Assembly: GCA_024743405.1 (NCBI GenBank) | Contig: JANSWP010000007.1 | Coordinates: 62,001 to 126,000, forward strand | Source of the DNA: Bacteroidota bacterium | Lineage (GTDB): Bacteria; Bacteroidota; Bacteroidia; Chitinophagales; Saprospiraceae | Reading direction: 5' to 3' | Length of the DNA: 64,000 bases | Shown: positions 52,887 to 60,514 of the stretch, in pieces | Layout of the letters: each line of letters starts with the position of its first letter | Position numbering within the stretch: the first letter of the stretch is position 1 | Made by a program: the position numbers and the translations under genes | Notes under the pieces: generated by a model | The model's database searches: none | What the model was told of the DNA's origin: nothing | Seen by the model: only the letters and a program-made list of their open reading frames with translations

Positions 52887-54071
52887 CTATTCCTGTTCAG
52901 GAAACCAATTAAAAGGCAATAAAATTCGGACGCTAAAACCATTGCCAACAGAAGATTCGATCTTCATAGAATAATTTTTCTTGTAGATTAGATCTAGTCT
53001 ATCTCTAACGTTTTTGAGTCCTATTCCCATTTTAGGGATCGTACCATTAATCATTTCAACGCCAATACCATCATCAGAAATAATTATTTCTAAATTGTTG
53101 TTATTGAGTGCTTTAGAATATATTTTAATTTCTCCATCATTAGAAGATTTAGCGAATCCATGTTTGATAGCGTTTTCAACTAAAGGCTGTAAAATTAAAC
53201 TAGGCATTCGCGCTTCCAATGTTTTTTCATCTATCTCATAGGTGATTTTTAACCTGTCGGAAAAACGTACTTGCTCAATGTCAAGATAATTTTTTATAAA
53301 ATCTAACTCATCGCGAAAAGGAATGGTTGAAGGTCTATCTTCATCCAAAACGGTACGTAAAAGATTGCCCAATTTAGATACGATTTTCTGAGAGTCTTTA
53401 ATGTTGAATTCCATCAATGATGAAATTGTATTTAGGGTATTAAAAAGGAAATGAGGTTGTAATTGGAGCCTTAAAGCCTCCAATTGTGCATTTGATAATT
53501 GATTTTCTATTCGTGCTAATTCAACTTCTTTGTCGCGGTATTTCTTTGAATAATCCAATCCAAAAAATAAGCCCCAAATTACCCAATACTGAATCCATTG
53601 GCTAATAAATCCAGTGGGAACCGATTTGAAAATTTTCGACATCTGAGTCCAATCAAAAGGTTCCATTCCAAACAAATCAGCAAATACTCCCCAAACAAAA
53701 TAGGAGGTTATTTCATGAAATAAGGCAATCAGGATACTTGCCAGAATTACCCACATTTTCTGAGTTTTCCAATCAAATTTGCTGTAGGCATAAAATACAA
53801 GAGGTACCAAAATCCCCCACCAAACTTGATTGGTAAATGGGCTAGCGAAATGTCTTTCCCAGTTGAAATTTCCTGTTTCTCCCCACAAAAGAAAATACCA
53901 ATAAAATCTAGTCCCTAAGAATAACCCTAAGACTATGCCTATGAGAATGCAGTAAATATATTTTATGGGTAAATCTCTAAACATAAGGCGAAGTAATCCA
54001 AAATCATCCACAAATCGAGGGGGAATGGGATAGAAATTTGGCTTTGGGATAAATTGATTTTTTATCTTCAC
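52887..54071 (-). CDS. LytS/YehU-type sensor histidine kinase
   Basis: The 394-residue membrane kinase has four hydrophobic segments in the first ~165 residues. A short coiled linker follows, then the His_kinase domain with the phospho-acceptor His in QLQPHFLFNTLNTISSL (~residue 207). The HATPase_c domain has the N box NAIKHGFAK and glycine-rich DDGIGVEM and GIGLKNVRDRL. Such kinases normally pair with a LytTR response regulator encoded next door; none is adjacent here. The gene is convergent with the RND pump and divergent from the DUF434 remnant, whose frame overlaps its start. Confidence 0.92.
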   Translation of the reverse strand: MKIKNQFIPKPNFYPIPPRFVDDFGLLRLMFRDLPIKYIYCILIGIVLGLFLGTRFYWYFLLWGETGNFNWERHFASPFTNQVWWGILVPLVFYAYSKFDWKTQKMWVILASILIALFHEITSYFVWGVFADLFGMEPFDWTQMSKIFKSVPTGFISQWIQYWVIWGLFFGLDYSKKYRDKEVELARIENQLSNAQLEALRLQLQPHFLFNTLNTISSLMEFNIKDSQKIVSKLGNLLRTVLDEDRPSTIPFRDELDFIKNYLDIEQVRFSDRLKITYEIDEKTLEARMPSLILQPLVENAIKHGFAKSSNDGEIKIYSKALNNNNLEIIISDDGIGVEMINGTIPKMGIGLKNVRDRLDLIYKKNYSMKIESSVGNGFSVRILLPFNWFPEQE

Positions 54072-54076
54072 TAAAA

Positions 54077-54487
54077 ATTATTTTATCAAATAATCGAAAA
54101 CACAGAGGTCAACATCCGAATGATGAAAAGCTTTTTGGCGAAAAGAATGTTTTAAATCTGAAGAATGGAGTTCATGATTTATCTGAATTACTATCTAAGG
54201 GGTATCCAATGAATGCCTCACTAAAGCTGGTAGGAGATCATTTTAAATTGACAAAAAGGCAAAGATTGGCTGTATTGAGAAATGCATCTGCATGGAAGGA
54301 TGTTCAAAATCGTTTCAATAAAGAATGCAAGGGTGAAAACTTAAAGGATGAAACTATCTTAATTGATGGCTTTAATTTGTTAATTACTATAGAAAGTGCC
54401 CTCTCAGGTGGTTATATTTTTATTGGAGTAGATGGCGGTTTTAGAGACTTATCAAGTATCCATTGGTCTTATAAAAGGGTAATTTGA
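54077..54487 (+). pseudogene. DUF434-like gene remnant
   Basis: The frame encodes NRKHRGQHPNDEKLF, then SLKLVGDHFKLTKRQRLAVL, ILIDGFNLLITIESALSGG and DGGFRDLSSIHWSY, which together are the N-terminal two-thirds of a DUF434 protein. No ATG, GTG or TTG precedes the conserved N-terminus before an in-frame stop at 54050; the first ATG, at 54209, would remove ~40 conserved residues. The frame ends soon after the conserved RDL motif, so the usual C-terminal third is missing. A further frame fragment (LTKEVIRAYIPDANLRHTL) follows. I read this as a decayed gene; a functional short protein from 54209 is less likely. Confidence 0.6.
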
Positions 54488-54558
54488 CAAAGGAAGTAAT
54501 TCGAGCCTATATCCCAGATGCCAATCTTAGACATACTCTTATTGATTTCAGCCATCAC

Positions 54559-55848
54559 CTAACCAAAAAATGAAAAGAGATCTCTGAAAATTCTGGTCAC
54601 AAATCTTTCATTACCAGTGATAATATCCGCATCGGCGAGCATCATTTGCCGAAATTTTAATTCTTTCCCAAAATTGGTTACTAAGCCATCTTCTAATTGA
54701 ACTTCGACTTCGTAAGCATCATTTTTGGGCAATAAAGCAATATCACTCACAATGCCTTTTACATGTCCAAATTCACGAAAGGGGAAGCGCTCAAATTTGA
54801 TTAAGACTTCTTGACCTTGCTCTACTTTTCCAGAACCATGAATTGGTAGGTTAATATATCCAATATATTGACCCTCCGCTTGAGGCGGAACGATAGCCAT
54901 TACTTCATCCCCTTTATTATAAAATTGTTGTTCTGTCTTTGAATTGAAGAAGGAGACTTCTCCTGTAATTGGAGAAGTGATGAGGTAATTTTTTTTCCAT
55001 TCAGAAATGGCAGCTTGAAGATTGCTGAGTCGTTGTTTTAATACTAAAAGCCGTGCATTACTATCATTTTTCGAGTCAAATTTTTTGTCTGATATAGAGG
55101 CTCTCAATTGGGTTATTCCATCATTTTCTTTGGCTATTTGGATATTTAGTTTTCCCAGTTCTGATCTTTTTTCTTCCTCTGTTTTTTTAGCACTCATCAT
55201 CTTATTGAAGTCCTTCTTTTCAATACTTTTTTCATAATCCTTAGTATAACTTTTAAATTGACGGTTCGCTAATTCTATTTGTCGAATTATAGTCTCTTCT
55301 TGTGATTGTAGCCCTTTTATGATTTTGTCTTTTTTTCTGATTTGCTTGTAAATAGCATCAACTCCTTTATTATCAAATTTGGATTCATTTGAAAACGAAA
55401 AATCTTCTAGGGTGGTTAAGAAATTAGAATAATCTTGGAAGATATCGCCTAAAACTAGATCAGTGTTTGGATTGAAATTTTCAAAGGAATCTACATCAAA
55501 TGTGCTCAAGGATTTTACATCTTGTTCCAAGGATAACACATCTTCCAGGTCTGCGAAGTTTTTAAAAATAGCGAGCATTTGACCTTCTTCAACCACATCT
55601 CCATCTTGTACTAAAATTTCTGATAAGTATTCAGCTTTATGGGCATAAACAGCTACAGGCTGTTCTGGGGTAGTCAAAGTCAACTTTCCATTTAATTTAT
55701 CCGGGTATTTGAATTGCCAGCCAACTATAAACATGATGAAAAGTGCAATAATAATGGCAGCACTTCCCCATGTTGCAATCCAACCTGGAGGAGTACTCAT
55801 TATTTCTTGAACATCTTCACTTAGGTAATCTATTCTTTGATTTTCCAT
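54559..55848 (-). CDS. HlyD-family membrane fusion protein
   Basis: This 429-residue periplasmic adaptor of a type I-like exporter has one N-terminal transmembrane helix (~27-46). The lipoyl halves include VAVYAHKAEYLSEILVQDGDVVEEG and LITSPITGEVSFFNSKTEQ and flank a long coiled coil (~160-290). The C-terminal beta domain has GQEVLIKFERFPFREFG. It lies downstream of the C39-peptidase ABC transporter on the same strand, separated by hairpin copy G, and should link that transporter to an outer-membrane channel. No TolC partner is next to it. Confidence 0.92.
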   Translation of the reverse strand: MENQRIDYLSEDVQEIMSTPPGWIATWGSAAIIIALFIMFIVGWQFKYPDKLNGKLTLTTPEQPVAVYAHKAEYLSEILVQDGDVVEEGQMLAIFKNFADLEDVLSLEQDVKSLSTFDVDSFENFNPNTDLVLGDIFQDYSNFLTTLEDFSFSNESKFDNKGVDAIYKQIRKKDKIIKGLQSQEETIIRQIELANRQFKSYTKDYEKSIEKKDFNKMMSAKKTEEEKRSELGKLNIQIAKENDGITQLRASISDKKFDSKNDSNARLLVLKQRLSNLQAAISEWKKNYLITSPITGEVSFFNSKTEQQFYNKGDEVMAIVPPQAEGQYIGYINLPIHGSGKVEQGQEVLIKFERFPFREFGHVKGIVSDIALLPKNDAYEVEVQLEDGLVTNFGKELKFRQMMLADADIITGNERFVTRIFRDLFSFFG

Positions 55849-55888
55849 AGCAGGAATGAAAAATTGTGGTTTAGAGGTTTCGATTAAG

Positions 55889-56078
55889 TAAGAGAGAAAT
55901 TAAGTTTAGAATAAATTTTTGTCTTATTTTTTTCTCTCACAAGGCAAAAAACGCAGGCATAGCCTTAGCTCTCCGGGCTGGCTTGTGCCAGTGGCACAAA
56001 GGCATAGCCAAAAGTATTTTTAACACAGTGAGTGGAAAAAAGAAATTAAAATTAGCTAAAGATAATATTGCTCTCTTA
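55889..56078 (+). repeat. Hairpin repeat element, copy G (expanded apical region)
   Basis: This 190-bp TA-bounded element lies between the ABC transporter and HlyD genes. Its arms begin TAAGAGAGAAAT and end CTCTCTTA. The core flanks GGCAAAAAACGCAG and AGTATTTTTAAC are conserved with the other copies, but the apical part is about 30 nt longer and contains its own stem (TTGTGCC-AGT-GGCACAA). It lies inside a presumed operon and so would be transcribed. Confidence 0.72.
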
Positions 56079-56124
56079 TTTAAAAAGGCAAAATTAATTA
56101 AGGATTTGTAAAATCGAAAATTTA

Positions 56125-58380
56125 TCAACTCAACTCCCACTGTTCTTTTAACCAATGATAATATGCTCCTCTTTTTGCTGTCAATTCATCATGTGTTCCT
56201 TTTTCGATGATTTTTCCAGCCTCTAACATAATAATATTTTCTGCATGTAGCACTTGACTCAATTTATGAGCGATGACAACCATTGTTCGCCCAGCAAAAT
56301 ATCTTCGAATCCCTTTCAATATGATTGCCTCACTAGTTGGGTCAATGTTGTTGGTTGCCTCATCCAAAAATAAGTATTGTGGGTCAGAATATATCGCTCT
56401 AGCTATCAATATTCGTTGTCGTTGTCCTTCACTTAATCCAACTCCACCAGTTCCAATTTTTGTATTGAAACCCATTGGTAAGGCATCTACAAAAGATTGA
56501 AGGTCAGCGAGTCTAGTCGCTAATAAAAGTTTTTCACTGTTGATAGTTTCGCCTGTCAGGGCTATATTTCTTGAAATAGAATCCGAGAAAATATAACCAT
56601 CTTGCATAACTACCCCACACTTAGAACGCCAAAGACGACTTTGAATATTTGCCAAACTCATTTCTCCAAGACGAATATAGCCATCATTTGGTTGATAAAA
56701 AGTCAATAATAATCTCAATAGCGTTGTTTTTCCACTTCCGCTAGGACCAATTATCGCGGTTGTTTTTCCATAGGGAATAGAAAAACTTAGCTTATCTAAA
56801 ATTAGGGCAGAATGAGGACCATCGTACCTAAAAGATATATTATCACCACTTAAATCGGCTCTATTAGGTAAAATATCAACTTTCTCAGCCGGATTTTCTT
56901 CATCCTGAATTTCGTGAATTTCGTTCATTCGTTGAAGACTAATGCGAGCATCTTGAGCAGAAAGTATGAAATTGATGATTTGTTTGACCGGGTGATTCAA
57001 TTGTGCAACGATAAATAAAATTGCCATCATAGTACCTAAGGTCATTGGTTCGGGTAATCCATTGATGGGCATAGGCATTTCTCCGCTATTTACCAAAATC
57101 GTCCACTGTTGGATATCAACACCAATAACAGCACGAGCAGCCAAAACTATAATGAAAATATTTTTAAATTCATTGATGAATTGAGCGCCAATTCTCGGTA
57201 TATCATTGAATGTCATGTAGTTACGGCTAAGTCTGTAAAGCTTAGCTTCAGACCTTTCCCATGCCCAACGCATTTTCTTTTCTGCGTTATTCAATTTTAT
57301 TTCTTCCATCCCTCTTACTAGATCAACCAATTTTGCATGCGTATCTGCCGCTTGGTCATATCGCTTATAATCCAGTTCTCTTCTTTTTCTTAGGAAAAGA
57401 AAAACCCACATAACATGAGCTACCGAAAAACTTAAAAAGACCCAAAATATTTTTGTATCAAATTGAGCTAATACGACCCCGAAAAGTATCAAAATCAATC
57501 CTGAAAAAAGCACAGAAATCGATTCACTAGTTAAAAAACGTTCAACTCTAGAGTTGTCATAAAGTCGCTGAACAATGTCATCTGTCATTTTAGCTTTGAA
57601 AAAACGAATAGGTAATTTTAGTAATTTAATCATAAAGTCGGTGAGCAAAGTCATATTCACCTTTGAACCAATATTTTGTATAATTATTCCTCTGGTTATT
57701 TCCAAAAACATTTGACTTACGTACAACATTACCCAAGCTATCATAATGAGCATGACCAAATTGAAATCTTGCAATTCAATTCCTTGGTCAACGATTGCTT
57801 TTATGATAAAAGGGAAAGTCAATAATAGTAGACAACCTAAAACGACTCCAATCCCTAATCTCCATAAAGCACCTTTGTATTTTTTTACATTATGCCATAC
57901 ATAACCAAAATCACCCTTGTTAGCTTTTTGTCCTTCTCTTTCGTAAAAGTCTGCAGTAGGCTCCATTAACAAGCAGATACCTTCACTATCATAAGAAGGG
58001 TTTTCACCAATCCAACCATCAATAAATTCATCCTTAGAGATTGCGTGAATACCATCAGCTGGGTCAGCTATCGTTACTTTTTTGTTATTAGCTTTAACCA
58101 CAACCACATAATGGTCACTTCGCCAGTGAACAATTGCAGGTAAGGGAATATCATCTATCAGCCGAGAGAAAGTTAGTCGTGCACCTATTGTGTGCATCCC
58201 GAGGTGTTCTGCCGCGTCGCTAATTCCAAGAAGTGAAGTGCCTTCTACACTTTGGTGAGTTAATGATCTTAAATACTCAAGTGAATAATATCTTCCATAG
58301 TGCCGAGCGATCATGCGAAGGCAAGTTGCTCCGCAATCCATCATGTCTAATTGCTTATAAAACTGAAATTTACTAGCCAT
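56125..58380 (-). CDS. Peptidase C39 domain ABC transporter (PCAT-type exporter)
   Basis: This 751-residue exporter has three parts. A C39 peptidase domain (~1-140) has the catalytic Cys16 in QLDMMDCGATC, His in HWRSDHYVVV (~92) and Asp in IADPADG. Six transmembrane helices span ~165-470. The ABC domain has Walker A GPSGSGKTTLL, signature LSEGQRQRILIARAI and Walker B YLFLDEATNNID. Such transporters cut a leader peptide after a double glycine while exporting the rest. With the HlyD protein it forms a secretion system. No GG-leader precursor or modification enzyme was found nearby, so the cargo is unknown or encoded elsewhere. Confidence 0.95.
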   Translation of the reverse strand: MASKFQFYKQLDMMDCGATCLRMIARHYGRYYSLEYLRSLTHQSVEGTSLLGISDAAEHLGMHTIGARLTFSRLIDDIPLPAIVHWRSDHYVVVVKANNKKVTIADPADGIHAISKDEFIDGWIGENPSYDSEGICLLMEPTADFYEREGQKANKGDFGYVWHNVKKYKGALWRLGIGVVLGCLLLLTFPFIIKAIVDQGIELQDFNLVMLIMIAWVMLYVSQMFLEITRGIIIQNIGSKVNMTLLTDFMIKLLKLPIRFFKAKMTDDIVQRLYDNSRVERFLTSESISVLFSGLILILFGVVLAQFDTKIFWVFLSFSVAHVMWVFLFLRKRRELDYKRYDQAADTHAKLVDLVRGMEEIKLNNAEKKMRWAWERSEAKLYRLSRNYMTFNDIPRIGAQFINEFKNIFIIVLAARAVIGVDIQQWTILVNSGEMPMPINGLPEPMTLGTMMAILFIVAQLNHPVKQIINFILSAQDARISLQRMNEIHEIQDEENPAEKVDILPNRADLSGDNISFRYDGPHSALILDKLSFSIPYGKTTAIIGPSGSGKTTLLRLLLTFYQPNDGYIRLGEMSLANIQSRLWRSKCGVVMQDGYIFSDSISRNIALTGETINSEKLLLATRLADLQSFVDALPMGFNTKIGTGGVGLSEGQRQRILIARAIYSDPQYLFLDEATNNIDPTSEAIILKGIRRYFAGRTMVVIAHKLSQVLHAENIIMLEAGKIIEKGTHDELTAKRGAYYHWLKEQWELS

Positions 58381-59000
58381 AGTCTTGCGTTGTTCGTTTT
58401 TTGGTTTTTTGATGCCTCATTTCTTTCAATGAGTAATTTTTGTGGGGGGACATTTGTCGCTAATAAAAAACACACAACAAACAACCCAATTAATGAAATC
58501 AAAACCTAACGGATAGACTTTGGGAAATAGATACGGTGATTTTTTAATTTAGGTTTGAAATAATAGTTTAAAAAATAAAATATTTGTAAAAACCTAAATG
58601 ACAATCACTAATGACTATTTAGCCAATAACTATACCGAAACGTTAAGGTGATGCTCATAGAAAAAGGGTGAGGTTGGTTTAGATGGATGACCGTACAGAT
58701 TTATTTAAGGAACGGTTACCTTAACCTCTTAAAATAATACTGATGTCTGGGATGAAAGACTGATTTTTGAGACTTAATTATTTAATTAGTCTTTAAATAC
58801 AGATGTGTAAGTATGGTTGTCGATTCGCAAGAAAAGCAAATATAAATCAAAAAAGCTTATTTGAAAGAATTGTAATTAATAAAATTAGTCGGTCAAAAAA
58901 TTGATTGAATAATAAAATGAAAATTTAAATTTACACCCAATCAGAGAAAGAGAACAATGAAGTTCCACAAACTTCTTTAAATAAATATAAAAAAAGATTA
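58381..59000. other. Divergent intergenic region between the exporter and the glycosyltransferase
   Basis: This 620-bp gap contains no accepted gene. It has an inverted pair GTTAAGGT (58642-58649) / ACCTTAAC (58718-58725). Small open frames include a 33-codon basic one from an ATG at 58804 (to 58905, with CKYGC near its start) and a 25-codon minus-strand one from 58453 that overlaps the transporter start. Neither has a double-glycine leader. Promoters for both flanking genes must lie here. Confidence 0.45.
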
Positions 59001-59954
59001 ATGCATAATAGCTTCATTAGCATAGTTGGCGTAATAAATAGCATAGATGACATTGAAAAATTACCTAGTTATTTAAATAACTTATATAGGGTGCTAAAGG
59101 AGAATTTTTCAGATTATGAAATCATCTTGGTTAATAATATTCCTGCCCGTACCTATCAAAAAGAGATTGATCCACTCGATGAGGCATTGAAACATAATAT
59201 TTTTCTATTGAATATGTCCTCCTCTATTAATCGAAATCATGCAATTATTGCTGGGTTGGATCGCGCCAATGGAGACTATACTATTATTTTTGAGTTTGAT
59301 TTTTTCGAAAAGCCAGAACTGATTTTAAATCTTTTTGAGGAATCGCTAAAGGGAATCGATATTGTTTATTTAAGAGCCAATAAACGAGCTGCCAAAACGA
59401 GGTTTAGATTATTTTATAAAATATTTTACTCGATTTTAAAAAATTACTCTGATTTAAAAATCGATGAAATGGCCCACTCAACCCGCGTCATTTCTCGACG
59501 TGCATTAAATTCTCTTTTGAGGCTCCGAGAGAATTTACGCTATATGAAGGCCATTTATTCAATAGTAGGATACCGGACTTCGGCACTTGAAGTAAATGTT
59601 CCATTGGCAGATGACCCAAACACTAGTTTTAATGAGAAATTTCGAACTTCGTTGGTTGCCATTACCTCGTTTACTACTTTTCTTCGCTCCTTATTACTTT
59701 GGATTTTTATATTTTCTATGCTTTTCCTTTTTGGAGTGGTGACCAATGCGGTGAAAGTAAAAATGACCCATGTTGATTTGTTTGGAGATTATCACGAGTC
59801 TGTTCCTGGATGGACTTTTTTGGTTGTTGTGATATCTATATTTTTCGCAATCACCTGCTTAAATCTTTATATTATGTCTATTTATCTTTCCAATATTTAT
59901 CAAGAAATGAAGCATCGTCCGCTTTATATTTTAGAATCGGTTAAGCGATTTTAA
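59001..59954 (+). CDS. Family 2 glycosyltransferase with C-terminal membrane anchor
   Basis: This 317-residue enzyme transfers a sugar from a nucleotide donor, probably to a polyprenyl phosphate or cell-surface glycan. The N-terminal GT-A domain begins ISIVGVINSIDDIEKLP and has EIILVNN. The usual DxD-like site appears as IFEFDFFEKPE after GLDRANGDY. Two C-terminal transmembrane helices (~232-252 and ~272-298) resemble the anchors of GtrB/DPM1-type enzymes. The gene stands alone on the plus strand. Substitution of the first acidic position of the metal site (EFDF) is worth noting; activity is likely but not certain. Confidence 0.85.
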   Translation: MHNSFISIVGVINSIDDIEKLPSYLNNLYRVLKENFSDYEIILVNNIPARTYQKEIDPLDEALKHNIFLLNMSSSINRNHAIIAGLDRANGDYTIIFEFDFFEKPELILNLFEESLKGIDIVYLRANKRAAKTRFRLFYKIFYSILKNYSDLKIDEMAHSTRVISRRALNSLLRLRENLRYMKAIYSIVGYRTSALEVNVPLADDPNTSFNEKFRTSLVAITSFTTFLRSLLLWIFIFSMLFLFGVVTNAVKVKMTHVDLFGDYHESVPGWTFLVVVISIFFAITCLNLYIMSIYLSNIYQEMKHRPLYILESVKRF

Positions 59955-60245
59955 GACGTTAGTTATTCCTTGCTTTTTGGAGTTAAAAAAATACCTATAA
60001 AACTTTACAGAATTAGGGGTCAGAGGTCAGGTCAAAATTCAAGAATTTGCTCTCAGCTATCAGAAAACCTCATTCCTGACTCATATAGTACTGACTTCAC
60101 CAGTTTATTAAAAAAGGCTCATATTGGTTCTACTCATTAGATTTGTTCGTTCAACCCTAAATCGTCTTTATTCACACAATATCAAAAAATAAAAAATTAA
60201 TCTCCCCTAATTTTAACCTTGAAAGGATTAACCATTTTCTTTTGG
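59955..60245. other. Intergenic region without a recognisable gene
   Basis: This AT-rich sequence lies between the glycosyltransferase and hairpin copy C. There is imperfect pairing between GGGGTCAGAGGTCAGG and CCTCATTCCTGACTC (about 60014-60080), which might form a weak terminator. No ORF worth naming was found. Confidence 0.4.
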
Positions 60246-60411
60246 TAAGGGAGTAGGGAATAAATAAGATACCCAAATTTTGCACAGCTAATTTTTCTTC
60301 AGTTGAGGCAGAAAACACAGACATACCCAAAGGTATGGCGAGTATTTTTAACGAAAAATGAAGGCAAAAGAGCAAGTAAAATGGGTAGGTTATTTATTTC
60401 CTACTCCCTTA
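60246..60411 (+). repeat. Hairpin repeat element, copy C
   Basis: This 166-bp TA-bounded element is nearly identical to copy B and close to copy A. The left arm TAAGGGAGTAGGGAATAAAT pairs with the right arm ending TTTCCTACTCCCTTA over 29 bp with few mismatches. The core has apical CATACC-CAAA-GGTATG at 60322-60337. A 66-codon frame that runs out of it (60303-60503) is an artefact of the repeat. Confidence 0.88.
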
Positions 60412-60455
60412 CAATCAAGAACTATAAAACGACTGATATAATATCATGCGTTTGG

Positions 60456-60486
60456 CCGGGGAATTGGTTTTCAATCGAAACCCCGG
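60456..60486 (+). promoter_or_regulatory. GC-rich hairpin in the leader of the T9SS protein gene
   Basis: CCGGGG (60456-60461) pairs with CCCCGG (60481-60486), and ATTG-GTTTT-CAAT forms an inner stem. It ends 28 bp before the ATG at 60515 and stands out against the AT-rich surroundings. It could be a terminator, an attenuator or an mRNA-stabilising leader. Confidence 0.4.
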
Positions 60487-60514
60487 TTATTATTAATTAC
60501 TAAAATATTTTAAA

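Noticed and set aside
55937-56155. Minus-strand 72-codon frame between exporter and HlyD genes
   Set aside because: It falls largely within hairpin copy G and overlaps the transporter end; no domain seen.
58376-58453. 25-codon minus-strand ORF overlapping the C39 transporter start, considered as a precursor peptide
   Set aside because: It has no double-glycine leader and no Cys/Ser/Thr-rich core; it may at most be a leader for translational coupling.
60303-60503. 66-codon frame over hairpin copy C
   Set aside because: It lies inside and just after the repeat and is explained by it.
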